Assembly: GCF_002723955.1 (NCBI RefSeq)
Contig: NZ_BEWN01000002.1
Span: 186,001 to 250,000, forward strand
DNA: 64,000 nt
Source of the DNA: Gluconobacter frateurii
Lineage (GTDB): Bacteria; Pseudomonadota; Alphaproteobacteria; Acetobacterales; Acetobacteraceae
Direction: 5' to 3'
A program made the translations under genes and the position numbers. Positions 26,275-35,580 of the stretch are shown piece after piece (positions within the stretch are counted from its first letter, which is position 1; each line of letters starts with the position of its first letter). The notes under the pieces were generated by a model, which was not told where the DNA came from, did not search any database, and worked only from the letters and a program-made list of their open reading frames with translations.

Positions 26275-27201
26275 TCAGAACTGATAGGCGAGACCTGCAT
26301 GCAGTGTCAGGTCGTTTGACAGACTGGTGGAGTGACTACGAAGACGGGAGAAGCTTTCCGTTCCGAAAATTCCAACGCTGCCAAAGGTGTTTGAATAATA
26401 GGTGTTACTGGCATCGGCGTGTCCGATGTGGGTGTAGGAATAATCTCCGCCAGCCGTCAGATGCAGGTGGCGTGTCATGCGGTAGTCCGCCCCAAGTCCG
26501 CCCTGCCAGAGAGAATGTGTCGATGAGGACTGGGAGTAGGTATAGCCTTTATCGTCGCTCAGGACCGCAGCCCAGCCAAAGCGACCCCGCAAAACCAGTC
26601 TGGATGTAAGGGCATAATCTGCCTTGATTCCTGCTCCAACGAAGAAATTTCCCAAATCATCGAAGCTGTCATAGCCGGTTGACAGATAGCCGCCCTGAGC
26701 AAAAGGCGTCAGAAGCAGCGACTGGGAAAACAGCAGGAAGCCCTTGCCGATCTCTCCGCGCGTTGAAGTCGCCTTTGCATCGTCATTGCCCCCAAAACGG
26801 AACGTGTAGGGAGAGTTTCCTGTACTGCGTGAAACAAATCGATATTTGTTGTTCCGCTGTCCGTCCTGCAGTCCGAACTGGGCAGAGGCGTAAAGATTGC
26901 TGATTCCAAAAGCATTGAACATGACAGAACTGTCGGCGCGGAACCCCGGCGTCCACCCAATGCGCCTGTTCTCGCTGCTCCACACGTCTTCATAGGCGCG
27001 TGTTCTCCCTCTCCCTATAGATTCGGTACCGGACAGGGAGGTCGTCGTTGAGGAGAGAGCGTCCTGAAAAGACCCTGTAATCGAAAGCCCGATTTCTCTG
27101 TTCACCGCAACGACGGGGGCCGTTTCTGCAAAAGCAGACGGAATCGAGAAACCGGCTAGACCCAGAATGCCCAATAATGTTGGACGCAGACGCAGACGCA
27201 T
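26275..27201 (-). CDS. Outer-membrane beta-barrel protein of unknown function
   Basis: 308 residues with a signal peptide (cut after AFA near residue 25). The rest alternates polar and hydrophobic residues in strand-length blocks with many Ser, Gly, Tyr and Asn, and it ends with LTLHAGLAYQF, the terminal Phe needed for barrel insertion. Strands such as LVLRGRFGWAAVL and HLHLTAGGDYSYTH support a barrel of around 12 strands. I see no match to a named porin family. A GGAG site lies seven bases before the ATG; a palindrome is found upstream. Confidence 0.7.
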   Translation of the reverse strand: MRLRLRPTLLGILGLAGFSIPSAFAETAPVVAVNREIGLSITGSFQDALSSTTTSLSGTESIGRGRTRAYEDVWSSENRRIGWTPGFRADSSVMFNAFGISNLYASAQFGLQDGQRNNKYRFVSRSTGNSPYTFRFGGNDDAKATSTRGEIGKGFLLFSQSLLLTPFAQGGYLSTGYDSFDDLGNFFVGAGIKADYALTSRLVLRGRFGWAAVLSDDKGYTYSQSSSTHSLWQGGLGADYRMTRHLHLTAGGDYSYTHIGHADASNTYYSNTFGSVGIFGTESFSRLRSHSTSLSNDLTLHAGLAYQF

Positions 27202-27212
27202 GCGGGAGCTCC

Positions 27213-27243
27213 AGAATAGAAGAGGGTCTGGACCCTATATTCT
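27213..27243. promoter_or_regulatory. Nested inverted repeat upstream of the barrel gene
   Basis: AGGGTC-TG-GACCCT (27223-27236) is a 6+6 palindrome, flanked by AGAATA and TATTCT in inverted order, just upstream of the 26275-27201 start. It could be an operator or a leader hairpin. No regulator gene is adjacent. Confidence 0.4.
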
Positions 27244-27287
27244 GTTACTCAATGAAACAATAATGGCTCCCCGACAGCACTGACGAT

Positions 27288-28202
27288 TTATTTGCTCTTT
27301 GTCGGATTTGTCACAGGCAGAGGTGTATGCTCACGGCCGGAATAATTCGTGACGATTGTTCGGACCGCGCCTGCAGCTTCTTCGGCAGCCATGCTTGCGG
27401 TGTCGCCCCATGCCCCATCAAGGGAATGTGCCGGAATATCGTGAAGCTGCGTGGCGGCACCAGCTTCCTTGCCGTCAGGCGTCAGAACATGCCATGCGAT
27501 TTCGATATGCTGTGACGGCTTGCCATCGAGAGAGCCGCCATCAGCCAGTTTAACGACACCGCGAACAGTAAAATCTGCGCCCTTGGACTGTGTTTGAACC
27601 GAGTTCGTCGCATCGGGCAGGGACGCATAAAACGCGCGGGCCAGAGAGTTGTCACCATCACCCGGCGCACCCGTCACGCCAGAAAAATAGATCCGGGCTG
27701 CTCGGTGCATCAGGCTGTGCTGATCCTGCTGCATCATGTCAGCCTGAATACCGGTGAGCAGATTGGCCAGTTCCGGGGCTTCCTGTGTTGCTGCGCCCTT
27801 GAGCGCCAGGGCATCCCCCGCACTCCACCCCGCCATATCAACAGCAGGACCGTCGCTTTCTGCCCGGGCTTTCCCTTCTGGCGTCATAATGACGTAATGC
27901 GGAATCACACTGGCATTGTGTGTGCGGGCGCTCATCTTCACCCACCAGTCCCCCGGCTTTTTGGGTTGGGCGATTGCCGGAACAGACTGCGCTACCATGG
28001 CTTCCGCCAGTGCGTGCGCCCAAAGCTGGGCGGCATCATCAGAGAGCAGGGAGTCCGCAGGTGTCGGAACAGCCAGGCGTGCTGGGGGAAGATTCGCCGT
28101 TGCCAGTTGCCGGGCACGCTGGCCGGGATCCGAAAATGGATGGGGCATGTCAAAACACCCAGCCAGACAGAGGGGCAGCAGAACAGGCAGGAAACGACGC
28201 AT
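27288..28202 (-). CDS. Lipoprotein of unknown function
   Basis: 304 residues from the ATG at 28202, with CCGGAGC upstream and a lipobox LAGC at the end of a short signal (MRRFLPVLLPLCLAGC). The mature part is Ala-rich and has an alternating helix/strand look with no cysteine beyond the lipidated one. I do not recognise a family. The gene is downstream of tonB on the same strand (gap about 70 bases), so it may be part of a TonB-linked envelope function, but that is only a guess. Confidence 0.6.
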   Translation of the reverse strand: MRRFLPVLLPLCLAGCFDMPHPFSDPGQRARQLATANLPPARLAVPTPADSLLSDDAAQLWAHALAEAMVAQSVPAIAQPKKPGDWWVKMSARTHNASVIPHYVIMTPEGKARAESDGPAVDMAGWSAGDALALKGAATQEAPELANLLTGIQADMMQQDQHSLMHRAARIYFSGVTGAPGDGDNSLARAFYASLPDATNSVQTQSKGADFTVRGVVKLADGGSLDGKPSQHIEIAWHVLTPDGKEAGAATQLHDIPAHSLDGAWGDTASMAAEEAAGAVRTIVTNYSGREHTPLPVTNPTKSK

Positions 28203-28272
28203 TGGTGCTCCGGGGTAGTGAAGGGACATCATGGAGTTTAAGGGAACACCCTCATGATGTCGAAATGGAGGA

Positions 28273-29385
28273 TCAGCGGCGGATCAGGATGTAATTGATC
28301 GTCACATCGATATCGAAGTGGTCGCCCTTCATATCAGGCGGAACAGGCGGCAGATGCGCGCCTTGGAACATGCCGGTCGTGGCCGCATCCAAAGAGTATG
28401 AGCCAGACTGCCCTGTCAGACGAACGGATTTCACATGGCCGGATCGATCCAGCACGACATGCACGGAAGAGGGGCCATCCTCGCCAGCACGGGCCGCATC
28501 TTCCGGATAGTACATATGCGAGCGGATCCAGCGGTCGATCTCGCCGCCATAATCCTCGCTGACGCCCTTGACGCTGGTGCGTGTCTGGTAAGGCGCATTG
28601 ATGGCGCCATTCAGGCTCAGTGGTCCAAGAGACATGTCAATCGGGCCACCTGAACCGGCGGGGCGACCTCGGCGATGGCGGTACGGAGAAGGCTGTTCAC
28701 CGAACGAATAATCCATTGGATGAGACAGTGGATTGCTGTTGTTCGGTCGAACGGAGCGATGTGCCCTGTGGCTGTGAGGTGTTGTCTGCTGGCTGCGCTG
28801 ACTTGGCGCACTGCCAGGCGTGACAGGGGCCGGACTTGGCACTGTCTTGGGAAGTTCGGCGGACGGCTCCTGCGGCACAGGCGGAGCCGAAGGGGCCTCA
28901 GGTGTGGGAACGGCAGGTGTGGGAGCAGATTGCTGTTGCTCTGGCTGCTGCTGTTCCTGTTCGGTCTCCTGCTGGCTTTGCGGGGATGGTGGAGGAGGTG
29001 CGCCGCCTTCCTCCTGGGCACGGGGCCCCTGCATGCTGCTTTTGGATGGCGGTTGATCGAACACCATCTCGACCTGGGGTTCATTCCCGGCGGGAGAGCC
29101 ATGCATGCCATGATGCTGCGTGAGCAGAAGCGCCAGAACAGCGGCATGAATACCCGCAGAAATGCAGAACGGAACGGTAGGCCCTGGCTCTACAATGGTC
29201 TGCGGACGCATCATAGGCGTCAGAACAGGACGAACAGCCGTAGCGGCCGGAACATAGTCCCGGAGCCTGGATCGTAGCCCGGCTGGTGTGTGAACCGGAC
29301 CTACAGGCGTGCGTGATCTTCCCGCGAACAGCTTGGGTTCGCGGCGTTCAGCCTTACCGCTGGAAGTTGGCATCGTCCCGCTCAT
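28273..29385 (-). CDS. tonB: TonB-like energy transducer
   Basis: 370 residues from the ATG at 29385; a TTG at 29424 is possible and neither start has a strong ribosome site. A cytoplasmic part of about 70 residues precedes one membrane helix (VPFCISAGIHAAVLALLLT). A long Pro/Gln/Ser-rich spacer follows (rich in QQ, PAP and PP), then a TonB_C domain (RSHMYYPEDAARAGEDGP, VHVVLDRSGHVKSVRLTGQS). It should pass proton-motive force to outer-membrane receptors. No exbB/exbD is next to it. The N-terminal extension is longer than in classic TonB. Confidence 0.8.
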   Translation of the reverse strand: MSGTMPTSSGKAERREPKLFAGRSRTPVGPVHTPAGLRSRLRDYVPAATAVRPVLTPMMRPQTIVEPGPTVPFCISAGIHAAVLALLLTQHHGMHGSPAGNEPQVEMVFDQPPSKSSMQGPRAQEEGGAPPPPSPQSQQETEQEQQQPEQQQSAPTPAVPTPEAPSAPPVPQEPSAELPKTVPSPAPVTPGSAPSQRSQQTTPHSHRAHRSVRPNNSNPLSHPMDYSFGEQPSPYRHRRGRPAGSGGPIDMSLGPLSLNGAINAPYQTRTSVKGVSEDYGGEIDRWIRSHMYYPEDAARAGEDGPSSVHVVLDRSGHVKSVRLTGQSGSYSLDAATTGMFQGAHLPPVPPDMKGDHFDIDVTINYILIRR

Positions 29386-29582
29386 ACGTCGCGGCTGTGC
29401 CCGGAAGAGGAAAGGTGGCGGCAAGTCATCGCCAGGCTTTGTGCACCAGGGCGGGCGGGTTTGTCATCCGGCAGGCTGGTATCCGGTCTGGGGGTGGGCG
29501 TTGCGTCAGGGACCATCATGGCAGTAATGGACCTTTCACGAAAGAGACAAAGCGCCTCGTAATCCACAGGAAAGACAACTGC

Positions 29583-30233
29583 ATGACAGACAGTCTCATA
29601 TCGTGTCTTTCTGTTGATCCGGACGTTGCCGCCGCCGTCGAACGGATTGGGCCCTGCCGTCTCCGGGGGGATGATGGGCAGGAACCTTATGACGCGCTGT
29701 TACGGGCCATTGCCGGGCAGCAGCTTCACGGTGCGGCTGCCCGACGGATTTTCGGTCGTCTGTGCCTTCTGGGGCCTGCGTCTTCCGAAGACGGACCGCC
29801 TCCCGTTCCAGAAGCTCTTCTGGCTTTTCCTGAAGATGCGTTGAGAGCCTGTGGTTTGTCTGCCAGCAAGCAGGCTGCCATGCGGGGCGTGGCGCAGGCG
29901 CGGCTGGAGGGGCTTGTGCCTACGCGTCTGGAGGCATCGAGGCTGGAGGATGAAGATCTGATCCAGCGTCTGATCACCCTTCGCGGTGTTGGTCGATGGA
30001 CTGTAGAAATGATTTTGATGTTTACGCTTGGCCGCCCGGATGTCATGCCAGTTGATGATTTCGGCGTCCGCGAAGGCTGGCGACGCATCAAGAGACTGGA
30101 TACTGCCCCCAGACCCAAAGACCTCAAGACCGAAACACTCCGTTTCTCTCCGCACAGGTCCGCCCTTGCCTGGTATTGCTGGCGGGTCGCGGAAGAGGGA
30201 AAGAAGACGGCCCCTAACACATTGACCGGCTAA
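29583..30233 (+). CDS. alkA: DNA-3-methyladenine glycosylase II (AlkA-like)
   Basis: 216 residues from the ATG at 29583, with AGGAAAG upstream. It has the helix-hairpin-helix DNA repair fold: AIAGQQLHGAAARRIFGR, then LITLRGVGRWTVEMILMF for the HhH loop and the catalytic Asp region MPVDDFGVREGW. It lacks the N-terminal domain of E. coli AlkA, which is common in bacterial short forms. It removes alkylated purines. Divergent from tonB; its 3' end is convergent with and overlaps the hydrolase end by four bases. Confidence 0.88.
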   Translation: MTDSLISCLSVDPDVAAAVERIGPCRLRGDDGQEPYDALLRAIAGQQLHGAAARRIFGRLCLLGPASSEDGPPPVPEALLAFPEDALRACGLSASKQAAMRGVAQARLEGLVPTRLEASRLEDEDLIQRLITLRGVGRWTVEMILMFTLGRPDVMPVDDFGVREGWRRIKRLDTAPRPKDLKTETLRFSPHRSALAWYCWRVAEEGKKTAPNTLTG

Positions 30234-31000
30234 AGGGACTGTCCAGTCAGGAACGCCATCATTTCAGTAATGAAAGGGCATGGCTGTTCCGCATGGAGCC
30301 AGTGCCCGGCACCTTCCAGCGTTCGAATCCGGGCGTGAGGGAACAGGGCATGGATGAGCGGGTGATGTTCAGGCCTGACATAGCTTGAGTTGCCGCCTCG
30401 CAGGAACAGGGCTGGACCGTCATAAGGAGCAACCTGAAGATCGGGCCAGCCCTCAATCAGGCTGATCCCCTGTGTAATCTCGTCAAAGCCGATCGCCCAT
30501 CCCGGAACGTCATTCAGAGAAACGTTCTGTGCCATCAGTTCGGCGACGGCCCGACTGCCTGTGATCGGCTCCAGAAGATCCAGCGTTTCACTCCGTGTGA
30601 GCTCCGACGGAAACGTGATGGCATCCAGCTTTGCAATCATGTCCCTATGCCCCTGCTGGGTCGGTGCCGGGGCCATATCCGCCACCATCAGGCGGGTCAC
30701 GCGATCAGGATCAGCGAGTGCCAGCATCATGGCGACTTTACCGCCCATCGAATGACCAACGACGGCAAAATGCTTGACCCTAAGATCGTCAAGCGTTTCC
30801 AGAACATCCTGTGCCATAGCGGGGTAGCTCACGGGGCCATGCGGGCTTTCTCCATGGTTGCGGAGATCCAGGGCAATCGTCCGGAACGTCTGGGAGGCTT
30901 CCCGCTGGAGAAACCCGAGATTGCGGGCTCTTCCGAACAGACCATGCAGGAAAACAACTGTCTCCGGTCCATCCCCACGTTCGATGGCGTTGAGTTTCAT
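30230..31000 (-). CDS. Alpha/beta hydrolase (YbfF-like esterase)
   Basis: 256 residues. The oxyanion region is VFLHGLFGRARN, the nucleophile elbow is GHSMGG (VVGHSMGGKVAMM), and the catalytic His lies near the end in LEGAGHWLHAEQP. The acid is probably Asp in the loop between. The layout resembles the YbfF-type acyl esterase group, but substrate is unknown. It is divergent from the ClC gene with a short gap. Confidence 0.85.
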   Translation of the reverse strand: MKLNAIERGDGPETVVFLHGLFGRARNLGFLQREASQTFRTIALDLRNHGESPHGPVSYPAMAQDVLETLDDLRVKHFAVVGHSMGGKVAMMLALADPDRVTRLMVADMAPAPTQQGHRDMIAKLDAITFPSELTRSETLDLLEPITGSRAVAELMAQNVSLNDVPGWAIGFDEITQGISLIEGWPDLQVAPYDGPALFLRGGNSSYVRPEHHPLIHALFPHARIRTLEGAGHWLHAEQPCPFITEMMAFLTGQSL

Positions 31001-31080
31001 GCATGATCCTTCCGTGACAGCAGTTGATTGAAAACAGCGTTGCGGCCAAACAGGATTACACCTGCCGTCGGGGAGACCAC

Positions 31081-32907
31081 TTGTCCACCAGTCCCGCCCG
31101 TAACGAATTGCGTTTTCGCCTGAAGCGTCAAATGCGCTCGCTCCTGCGTCATCCGGCTCAGGCCCCTGTGACGTTGCGAGCGATGGTCCGCGCCGACGAA
31201 ATCTGGCTCACGGTGCTCGCCGCAGTCGTGGGGGCTTTGTCAGGCCTTTGTGTGGTGTTGATAACAACCGTGACGCTGTCTTTGCACAGTGTTCTGTTCG
31301 GGAGCGGAAACACCCTGAACGGGCATCTGTCCGGCCTGACATGGTTGCCCCCATGGCGTGTTCTGACGGTTCTGACGCTGGGCGGTCTCGCCCTCGGGCT
31401 GTTTGGAATTTTCACCAGCAGGATCATGCCCCGTCGGCCTGTCGATCCGATCGAGGCCAATGCCCTGCATGGCGGTCGCATGTCTGTGCGAGACAGTCTC
31501 ATTGTCGCGTTACAGACCGTTCTGTCCAATGGCATTGGCGGGTCCATCGGCCTTGAAGCGGGCTTTACCCAGATTGCTTCCGCCCTGGCTTCGCGGATCG
31601 GACAATCCTTTCGCGTCAGACGCGAAGATCTGCGCGTTCTGGTCGGGGCTGCTGCCGGCGCAGCCATTGGAGCCGCGTTTAATGCACCGGTCGCAGGGGC
31701 ATTCTACGCCTTCGAACTCGTGATTGGCTCCTATTCCCTTGTTAGCCTGCCGCCTGTGGCGATTGCGGCTCTCGCTGGTGTCGGAGTTGCGCATCTTTTC
31801 GGGCATGTTCCGGCAGCGGTCATGATTGCAGATCCCGGCGCGCTGACATGGAATGGTAGTTTCAGCGTCGTTATCATCAGCATCCTCTCTGCTTTGACGG
31901 CAATTGGCGTCATGCATTGCGTCACCCGGACGGAAACCCTGTTTCGTCTTCTTCCGGGCCCGGGCTGGCTGAAGCCCACTGTCGGCGGATTGCTGGTTGG
32001 TGGTCTGGCCGTTATTCACCCTTCCGTCCTGTCAGCGGGACATGATGCCATGCGCGTGGTGTTCGCCGGATGGATCACCCCTTGGATGGCTCTGGGCCTG
32101 CTCGTGCTCAAGGCTCTGGCCTCCTGTATTTCAATCGGGTCCGGCTTTCGCGGAGGACTGTTTTTCGCGTCCCTCTACTTGGGGACGCTGGCCGGAACCG
32201 TTTACGGCGCCCTGATGCAATGGCTGGGTCTGGCGCCCGTTTCCTTAACGGCCTGTGCTTTGATCGGCATGACCGCTATGGCCGTGGCTATCATCGGCAG
32301 CCCCATGACCATGGTGTGCCTGCTGCTGGAACTGACGGGCAGTATTTCCATGAGTGGGGCAACATTCGTGGCGGCCGTCCTATCTCTCCTGACCGTCCGG
32401 CGCCTGTTTGGATACAGCTTTGCGACCTGGCGCTTCCATCTGCGGGGGGAATCCATCCGTTCCGCCGTTGATATTGGCTGGATGCGGTCCCTGAACGTGC
32501 GCCGGATGATGCGCGGGCAGGTGCGGACAATCCCGTCTGACACGCCTCTCAACCGGGCACAGGCTCTTTTCCCGCTTGGTTCAGCCCAGCGAATTGTTCT
32601 GCTGGATCGGGATGGACGTTATGCCGGAATGGTCAACGTCGCAGAACTTCAGGCTGTGTCCCCAGCCGCAACGCCCGTAGCTTCGCTGGCGCATTTCGAG
32701 AATGCCATGCTGACCCCTCTGCTCAATGTCCGGGAAGCGGTGGAACTGTTCGAACGTGCGGAAGCTGATGCGCTCGTCGTCGTAGAAGATCTCCAGTCCC
32801 GACAGGTGGTGGGTATGCTCACGGAACAGCATGCCCTGCGCCGCTATGCCGAAGAACTGGAACGCAGCCGTCGGACGCTTGCCGGGGAAGAAGGTGCTGT
32901 TTCATGA
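31081..32907 (+). CDS. ClC-family chloride channel or transporter with CBS domains
   Basis: About 608 residues from a TTG at 31081, chosen because GGGGAG lies just upstream; an earlier TTG at 31024 and the ATG at 31132 are alternatives. About ten to twelve membrane helices, with the ClC landmarks GGSIGLEAGFTQ and GFRGGLFFASLYLGT. The usual GxEGP is GLEAG here, but the gating Glu is kept, while the selectivity loop GxFxP has changed. The C-terminal 130 residues form a pair of CBS domains (RTIPSDTPLNRAQALF; NVREAVELFERAEADALVV). It probably moves chloride or exchanges it for protons. Confidence 0.85.
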   Translation: MSTSPARNELRFRLKRQMRSLLRHPAQAPVTLRAMVRADEIWLTVLAAVVGALSGLCVVLITTVTLSLHSVLFGSGNTLNGHLSGLTWLPPWRVLTVLTLGGLALGLFGIFTSRIMPRRPVDPIEANALHGGRMSVRDSLIVALQTVLSNGIGGSIGLEAGFTQIASALASRIGQSFRVRREDLRVLVGAAAGAAIGAAFNAPVAGAFYAFELVIGSYSLVSLPPVAIAALAGVGVAHLFGHVPAAVMIADPGALTWNGSFSVVIISILSALTAIGVMHCVTRTETLFRLLPGPGWLKPTVGGLLVGGLAVIHPSVLSAGHDAMRVVFAGWITPWMALGLLVLKALASCISIGSGFRGGLFFASLYLGTLAGTVYGALMQWLGLAPVSLTACALIGMTAMAVAIIGSPMTMVCLLLELTGSISMSGATFVAAVLSLLTVRRLFGYSFATWRFHLRGESIRSAVDIGWMRSLNVRRMMRGQVRTIPSDTPLNRAQALFPLGSAQRIVLLDRDGRYAGMVNVAELQAVSPAATPVASLAHFENAMLTPLLNVREAVELFERAEADALVVVEDLQSRQVVGMLTEQHALRRYAEELERSRRTLAGEEGAVS

Positions 32908-32973
32908 CGGTTGGCCCTTGGCATGAACGTCCATGCGCTTCACCATAACAGTCTGTTCACAGGAGAAATATCC

Positions 32974-33441
32974 ATGTCCAACACGCCTGAAGATCGTCTC
33001 GCCGCTCTCGAAATCACCCTGCCAGAAGCTGCTGCACCCGTCGCCAATTATGTGACAACCGTTCTTACGGGGAACCTGCTTGTCGTGTCCGGCCAGCTTC
33101 CGCTGGTGGACGGCAAGCTGCTCATCACAGGCAAGCTGGGCGATGAAGTGTCTAACCATGCTGGTGTGGCCTGTGCCCGCGCCTGCCTGATCAATGTCAT
33201 TTCCCAGGCAAAGGCTGCGCTGGGCGGTGATCTTTCCCGCATCAAGCGCGTTGTGCGTCTCGGTGGCTTCATTGCCTGCACGCCGGAATTCACCGAGCAC
33301 GCTGTTGTCATGAACGGTGCGTCTGATCTGGCTGTTGAAGTCTTCGGCGATGCAGGCCGTCATGCCCGTTCGACGATTGGTGTTCCAAGCCTGCCGGTGA
33401 ATGCACCGGTCGAAGTGGAAGCTCTGTTCGAAGTTGTCTGA
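32974..33441 (+). CDS. ridA: RidA-family (YjgF/YER057c/UK114) protein
   Basis: 155 residues from the ATG at 32974, which has GGAGAAA upstream. The family pieces are LLVVSGQLPLVDGKL, GVACARACLINVISQAK, IKRVVRLGGFIACTPEF and GRHARSTIGVPSLPVNAPVE, where the Arg binds the 2-iminoacid carboxylate. RidA hydrolyses reactive enamine/imine intermediates from amino acid metabolism. The gene is 66 bases after the ClC stop, so co-transcription is possible. Confidence 0.9.
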   Translation: MSNTPEDRLAALEITLPEAAAPVANYVTTVLTGNLLVVSGQLPLVDGKLLITGKLGDEVSNHAGVACARACLINVISQAKAALGGDLSRIKRVVRLGGFIACTPEFTEHAVVMNGASDLAVEVFGDAGRHARSTIGVPSLPVNAPVEVEALFEVV

Positions 33442-33450
33442 GTTCGAATA

Positions 33451-33476
33451 TGCGGGAGGCCTTTAAGGCTTCCTGC
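33451..33476 (+). terminator. Hairpin after ridA
   Basis: GCGGGAGGCCTT and AAGGCTTCCTGC form a stem of about 12 pairs (two G-U) with almost no loop, ten bases after the ridA stop, followed by a short TTTG. A terminator is likely but not certain. Confidence 0.5.
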
Positions 33477-33558
33477 TTTGACGAGTTGAGGTTGTTTTTC
33501 CTCATCTAAGTCACACCTTTGTCCAGATGCGTCAGACAGATTTGCAGGATCGGCCCTC

Positions 33559-34731
33559 ATGAATAACTCTTCTGAGCCGGAGTGGTCTCTGACGCTGCAC
33601 GCGTCCATTCACGACATTGGGTCCGCGGAGTGGGATGCCTGTGCGGGGGATGAGAACCCCTTCGTCTCGTTCGGATTTTTGTCTGCGCTCGAAGACAGTG
33701 GCTCCGTTGTGGATCGAACAGGCTGGCTCGTGCGTCACGCTGCTCTCCGTGCCCCGGATGGCACAATTCTGGCGTTAGCCCCACTGTATGGAAAAGCCCA
33801 TTCCAGGGGCGAGTATGTCTTCGATCAGTCCTGGGCGCAGGCCTACGAAGCCGCCGGGGGCCGATATTATCCGAAATTCCAGTGCGCCGTTCCTTTTTCG
33901 CCGGTCCCTGGCCCACGTCTGCTGCTTCGGAAAAACCTTCCAGACCCAGATGCGGTCGGGCACGCTCTTGCCGCAGGGCTGGTGCAGGCGGGGTCGCAAT
34001 TAGGTCTGTCTTCCGTTCATGCGACCTTCTGTAACCAACAGTCCATGGTGGCTTTCGAAAGCGCGGGATACCTGACACGGCTTGGCGTACAGTATCATTG
34101 GCACAATCAGGGATATGGCAGTTTCGAAGACTTCCTGAACGCGCTGTCCTCCCGCAAACGCAAGGCCTTGCGCAAGGAACGGAAAGCCGCGCAGTCCTGT
34201 GGACTGACATTCGTGACGCGGCGCGGGCAGGACATTACGTCTGCTGACTGGTCCGCGTTCTATCGCTTCTATCAATCCACCATCGACCGGAAATGGGGGA
34301 GCGCTTACCTCTCGGAAGAGTTTTTCCCGATGCTTTCGGAGCGATTGGGGGACCGTGTGGTTCTGATGGTGGCTGAGCATGAGGGCAAGCCTGTGGCCGG
34401 GGCGCTGAACCTGATGGGTCGGGATGCGCTTTTTGGGCGGAACTGGGGATGTGAGGGAGACTGGCCCTTCCTGCATTTCGAGCTCTGTTACTATCAGGCC
34501 ATCGACTTCGCGATTGCTCATGGTTTGAGCCGCGTGGAAGCGGGCGCGCAGGGGGAGCACAAGATCCAGCGCGGCTATCTGCCAGCCTTGACGCATTCCG
34601 CTCATGCCATTGTCGATCCCGGCCTGCGCAATGCTGTGGCTGCTTTTCTGGACGAAGAGCGGGCGGCCATTCGCGACGAAGCAGAAGCCCTTGCCGCTTA
34701 TTCTCCATATCGTCAGGACGACTCGTCCTGA
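33559..34731 (+). CDS. DUF482 (GNAT/FemAB-like) protein
   Basis: 390 residues, soluble. It follows the DUF482 family: EWDACAGDENPFVSFGFLSALEDSG near the start, SWAQAYEAAGGRYYPKFQ, and RKRKALRKERKAAQSCGLTF, then CEGDWPFLHFELCYYQAIDFA and GAQGEHKIQRGYLP. The family has the double GNAT fold of FemAB peptidyltransferases, but no reaction is established. It may act in cell-envelope or peptidoglycan modification. It stands alone before the flagellar genes. Confidence 0.85.
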   Translation: MNNSSEPEWSLTLHASIHDIGSAEWDACAGDENPFVSFGFLSALEDSGSVVDRTGWLVRHAALRAPDGTILALAPLYGKAHSRGEYVFDQSWAQAYEAAGGRYYPKFQCAVPFSPVPGPRLLLRKNLPDPDAVGHALAAGLVQAGSQLGLSSVHATFCNQQSMVAFESAGYLTRLGVQYHWHNQGYGSFEDFLNALSSRKRKALRKERKAAQSCGLTFVTRRGQDITSADWSAFYRFYQSTIDRKWGSAYLSEEFFPMLSERLGDRVVLMVAEHEGKPVAGALNLMGRDALFGRNWGCEGDWPFLHFELCYYQAIDFAIAHGLSRVEAGAQGEHKIQRGYLPALTHSAHAIVDPGLRNAVAAFLDEERAAIRDEAEALAAYSPYRQDDSS

Positions 34732-34806
34732 TCGTGCCGGTTAACGATTGGGAAAGGGTCTGACGGGTAAGCTCTGTCCTGACAGCGGGATGCCGGAGCT
34801 TCAGTC

Positions 34807-35547
34807 GTGGAGAACAGTACCTATATTGCCCTTTCGCGCATGGACGCCCAGCAGCGCGCCATGTCGGTCGTTGCGGACAACATGTCGAACGCTTCGACGG
34901 TTGGCTATAAGCGCGAAAGCGTTCTGTTCAGCGATTATTTATCCAAACAGCATGCTGCCGGTCAGCCAACTGGGTCTGAGACGCAGGCTTATACCCAGGA
35001 CCGCGCAACCTATCGGGATTTCCAGCAGGGCGATCTGCAACAGACCGGAAACCCGCTTGACCTTGCCTTGGGCGGAGAAGGCTACTTTCAGGTGCAGACG
35101 GCCAACGGTGTGCGACTGACGCGTGCCGGGCGCTTCGAAAAACAGCAGGACGGGACGGTCGTCGATGAAGCCGGTAATGCACTTCTGGACCGCGAAGGGC
35201 AGCCCATCGTCCTGCCAACAACTGATCATCGACTGACGATTTCATCTGACGGTGTGATTTCAACTGAAACCGGCGAGGCCGGGCAGATCGGAATTGTGAC
35301 GGCACGCGACAACAATACGCTTCAGGCAGAAGGCAGCCATCTTCTGCGCTCCGACCAGCCGACGAATGCTGTTGATCGCCCGCAGGTCATGCAGGGGATG
35401 CTCGAAGGCAGCAATGTGCAGATGATGTCCGAAGTTACCAAGATGATGGATATCCAGCGCAATTTTGATTTCATGGCGCAGTTCGTGAATGCCGAAGCGA
35501 CCCGCCAGCAGAACGCAATCGACAAAATCGTTCAGGTTTCAGCCTGA
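34807..35547 (+). CDS. flgF: Flagellar proximal rod protein FlgF
   Basis: 246 residues with a GTG start at 34807; CGGAG eight bases upstream supports it and no better ATG is in frame. The rod-protein N-terminus (IALSRMDAQQRAMSVVADNM) and C-terminus (LEGSNVQMMSEVTKMM...ATRQQNAIDKIVQ) are both present; these helices pack in the axial structure. FlgF forms the proximal rod of the basal body. It is the first of three flagellar genes here. Confidence 0.92.
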   Translation: MENSTYIALSRMDAQQRAMSVVADNMSNASTVGYKRESVLFSDYLSKQHAAGQPTGSETQAYTQDRATYRDFQQGDLQQTGNPLDLALGGEGYFQVQTANGVRLTRAGRFEKQQDGTVVDEAGNALLDREGQPIVLPTTDHRLTISSDGVISTETGEAGQIGIVTARDNNTLQAEGSHLLRSDQPTNAVDRPQVMQGMLEGSNVQMMSEVTKMMDIQRNFDFMAQFVNAEATRQQNAIDKIVQVSA

Positions 35548-35580
35548 CAGTTTTCCTGACGGGACAAGGATACATTCCAC

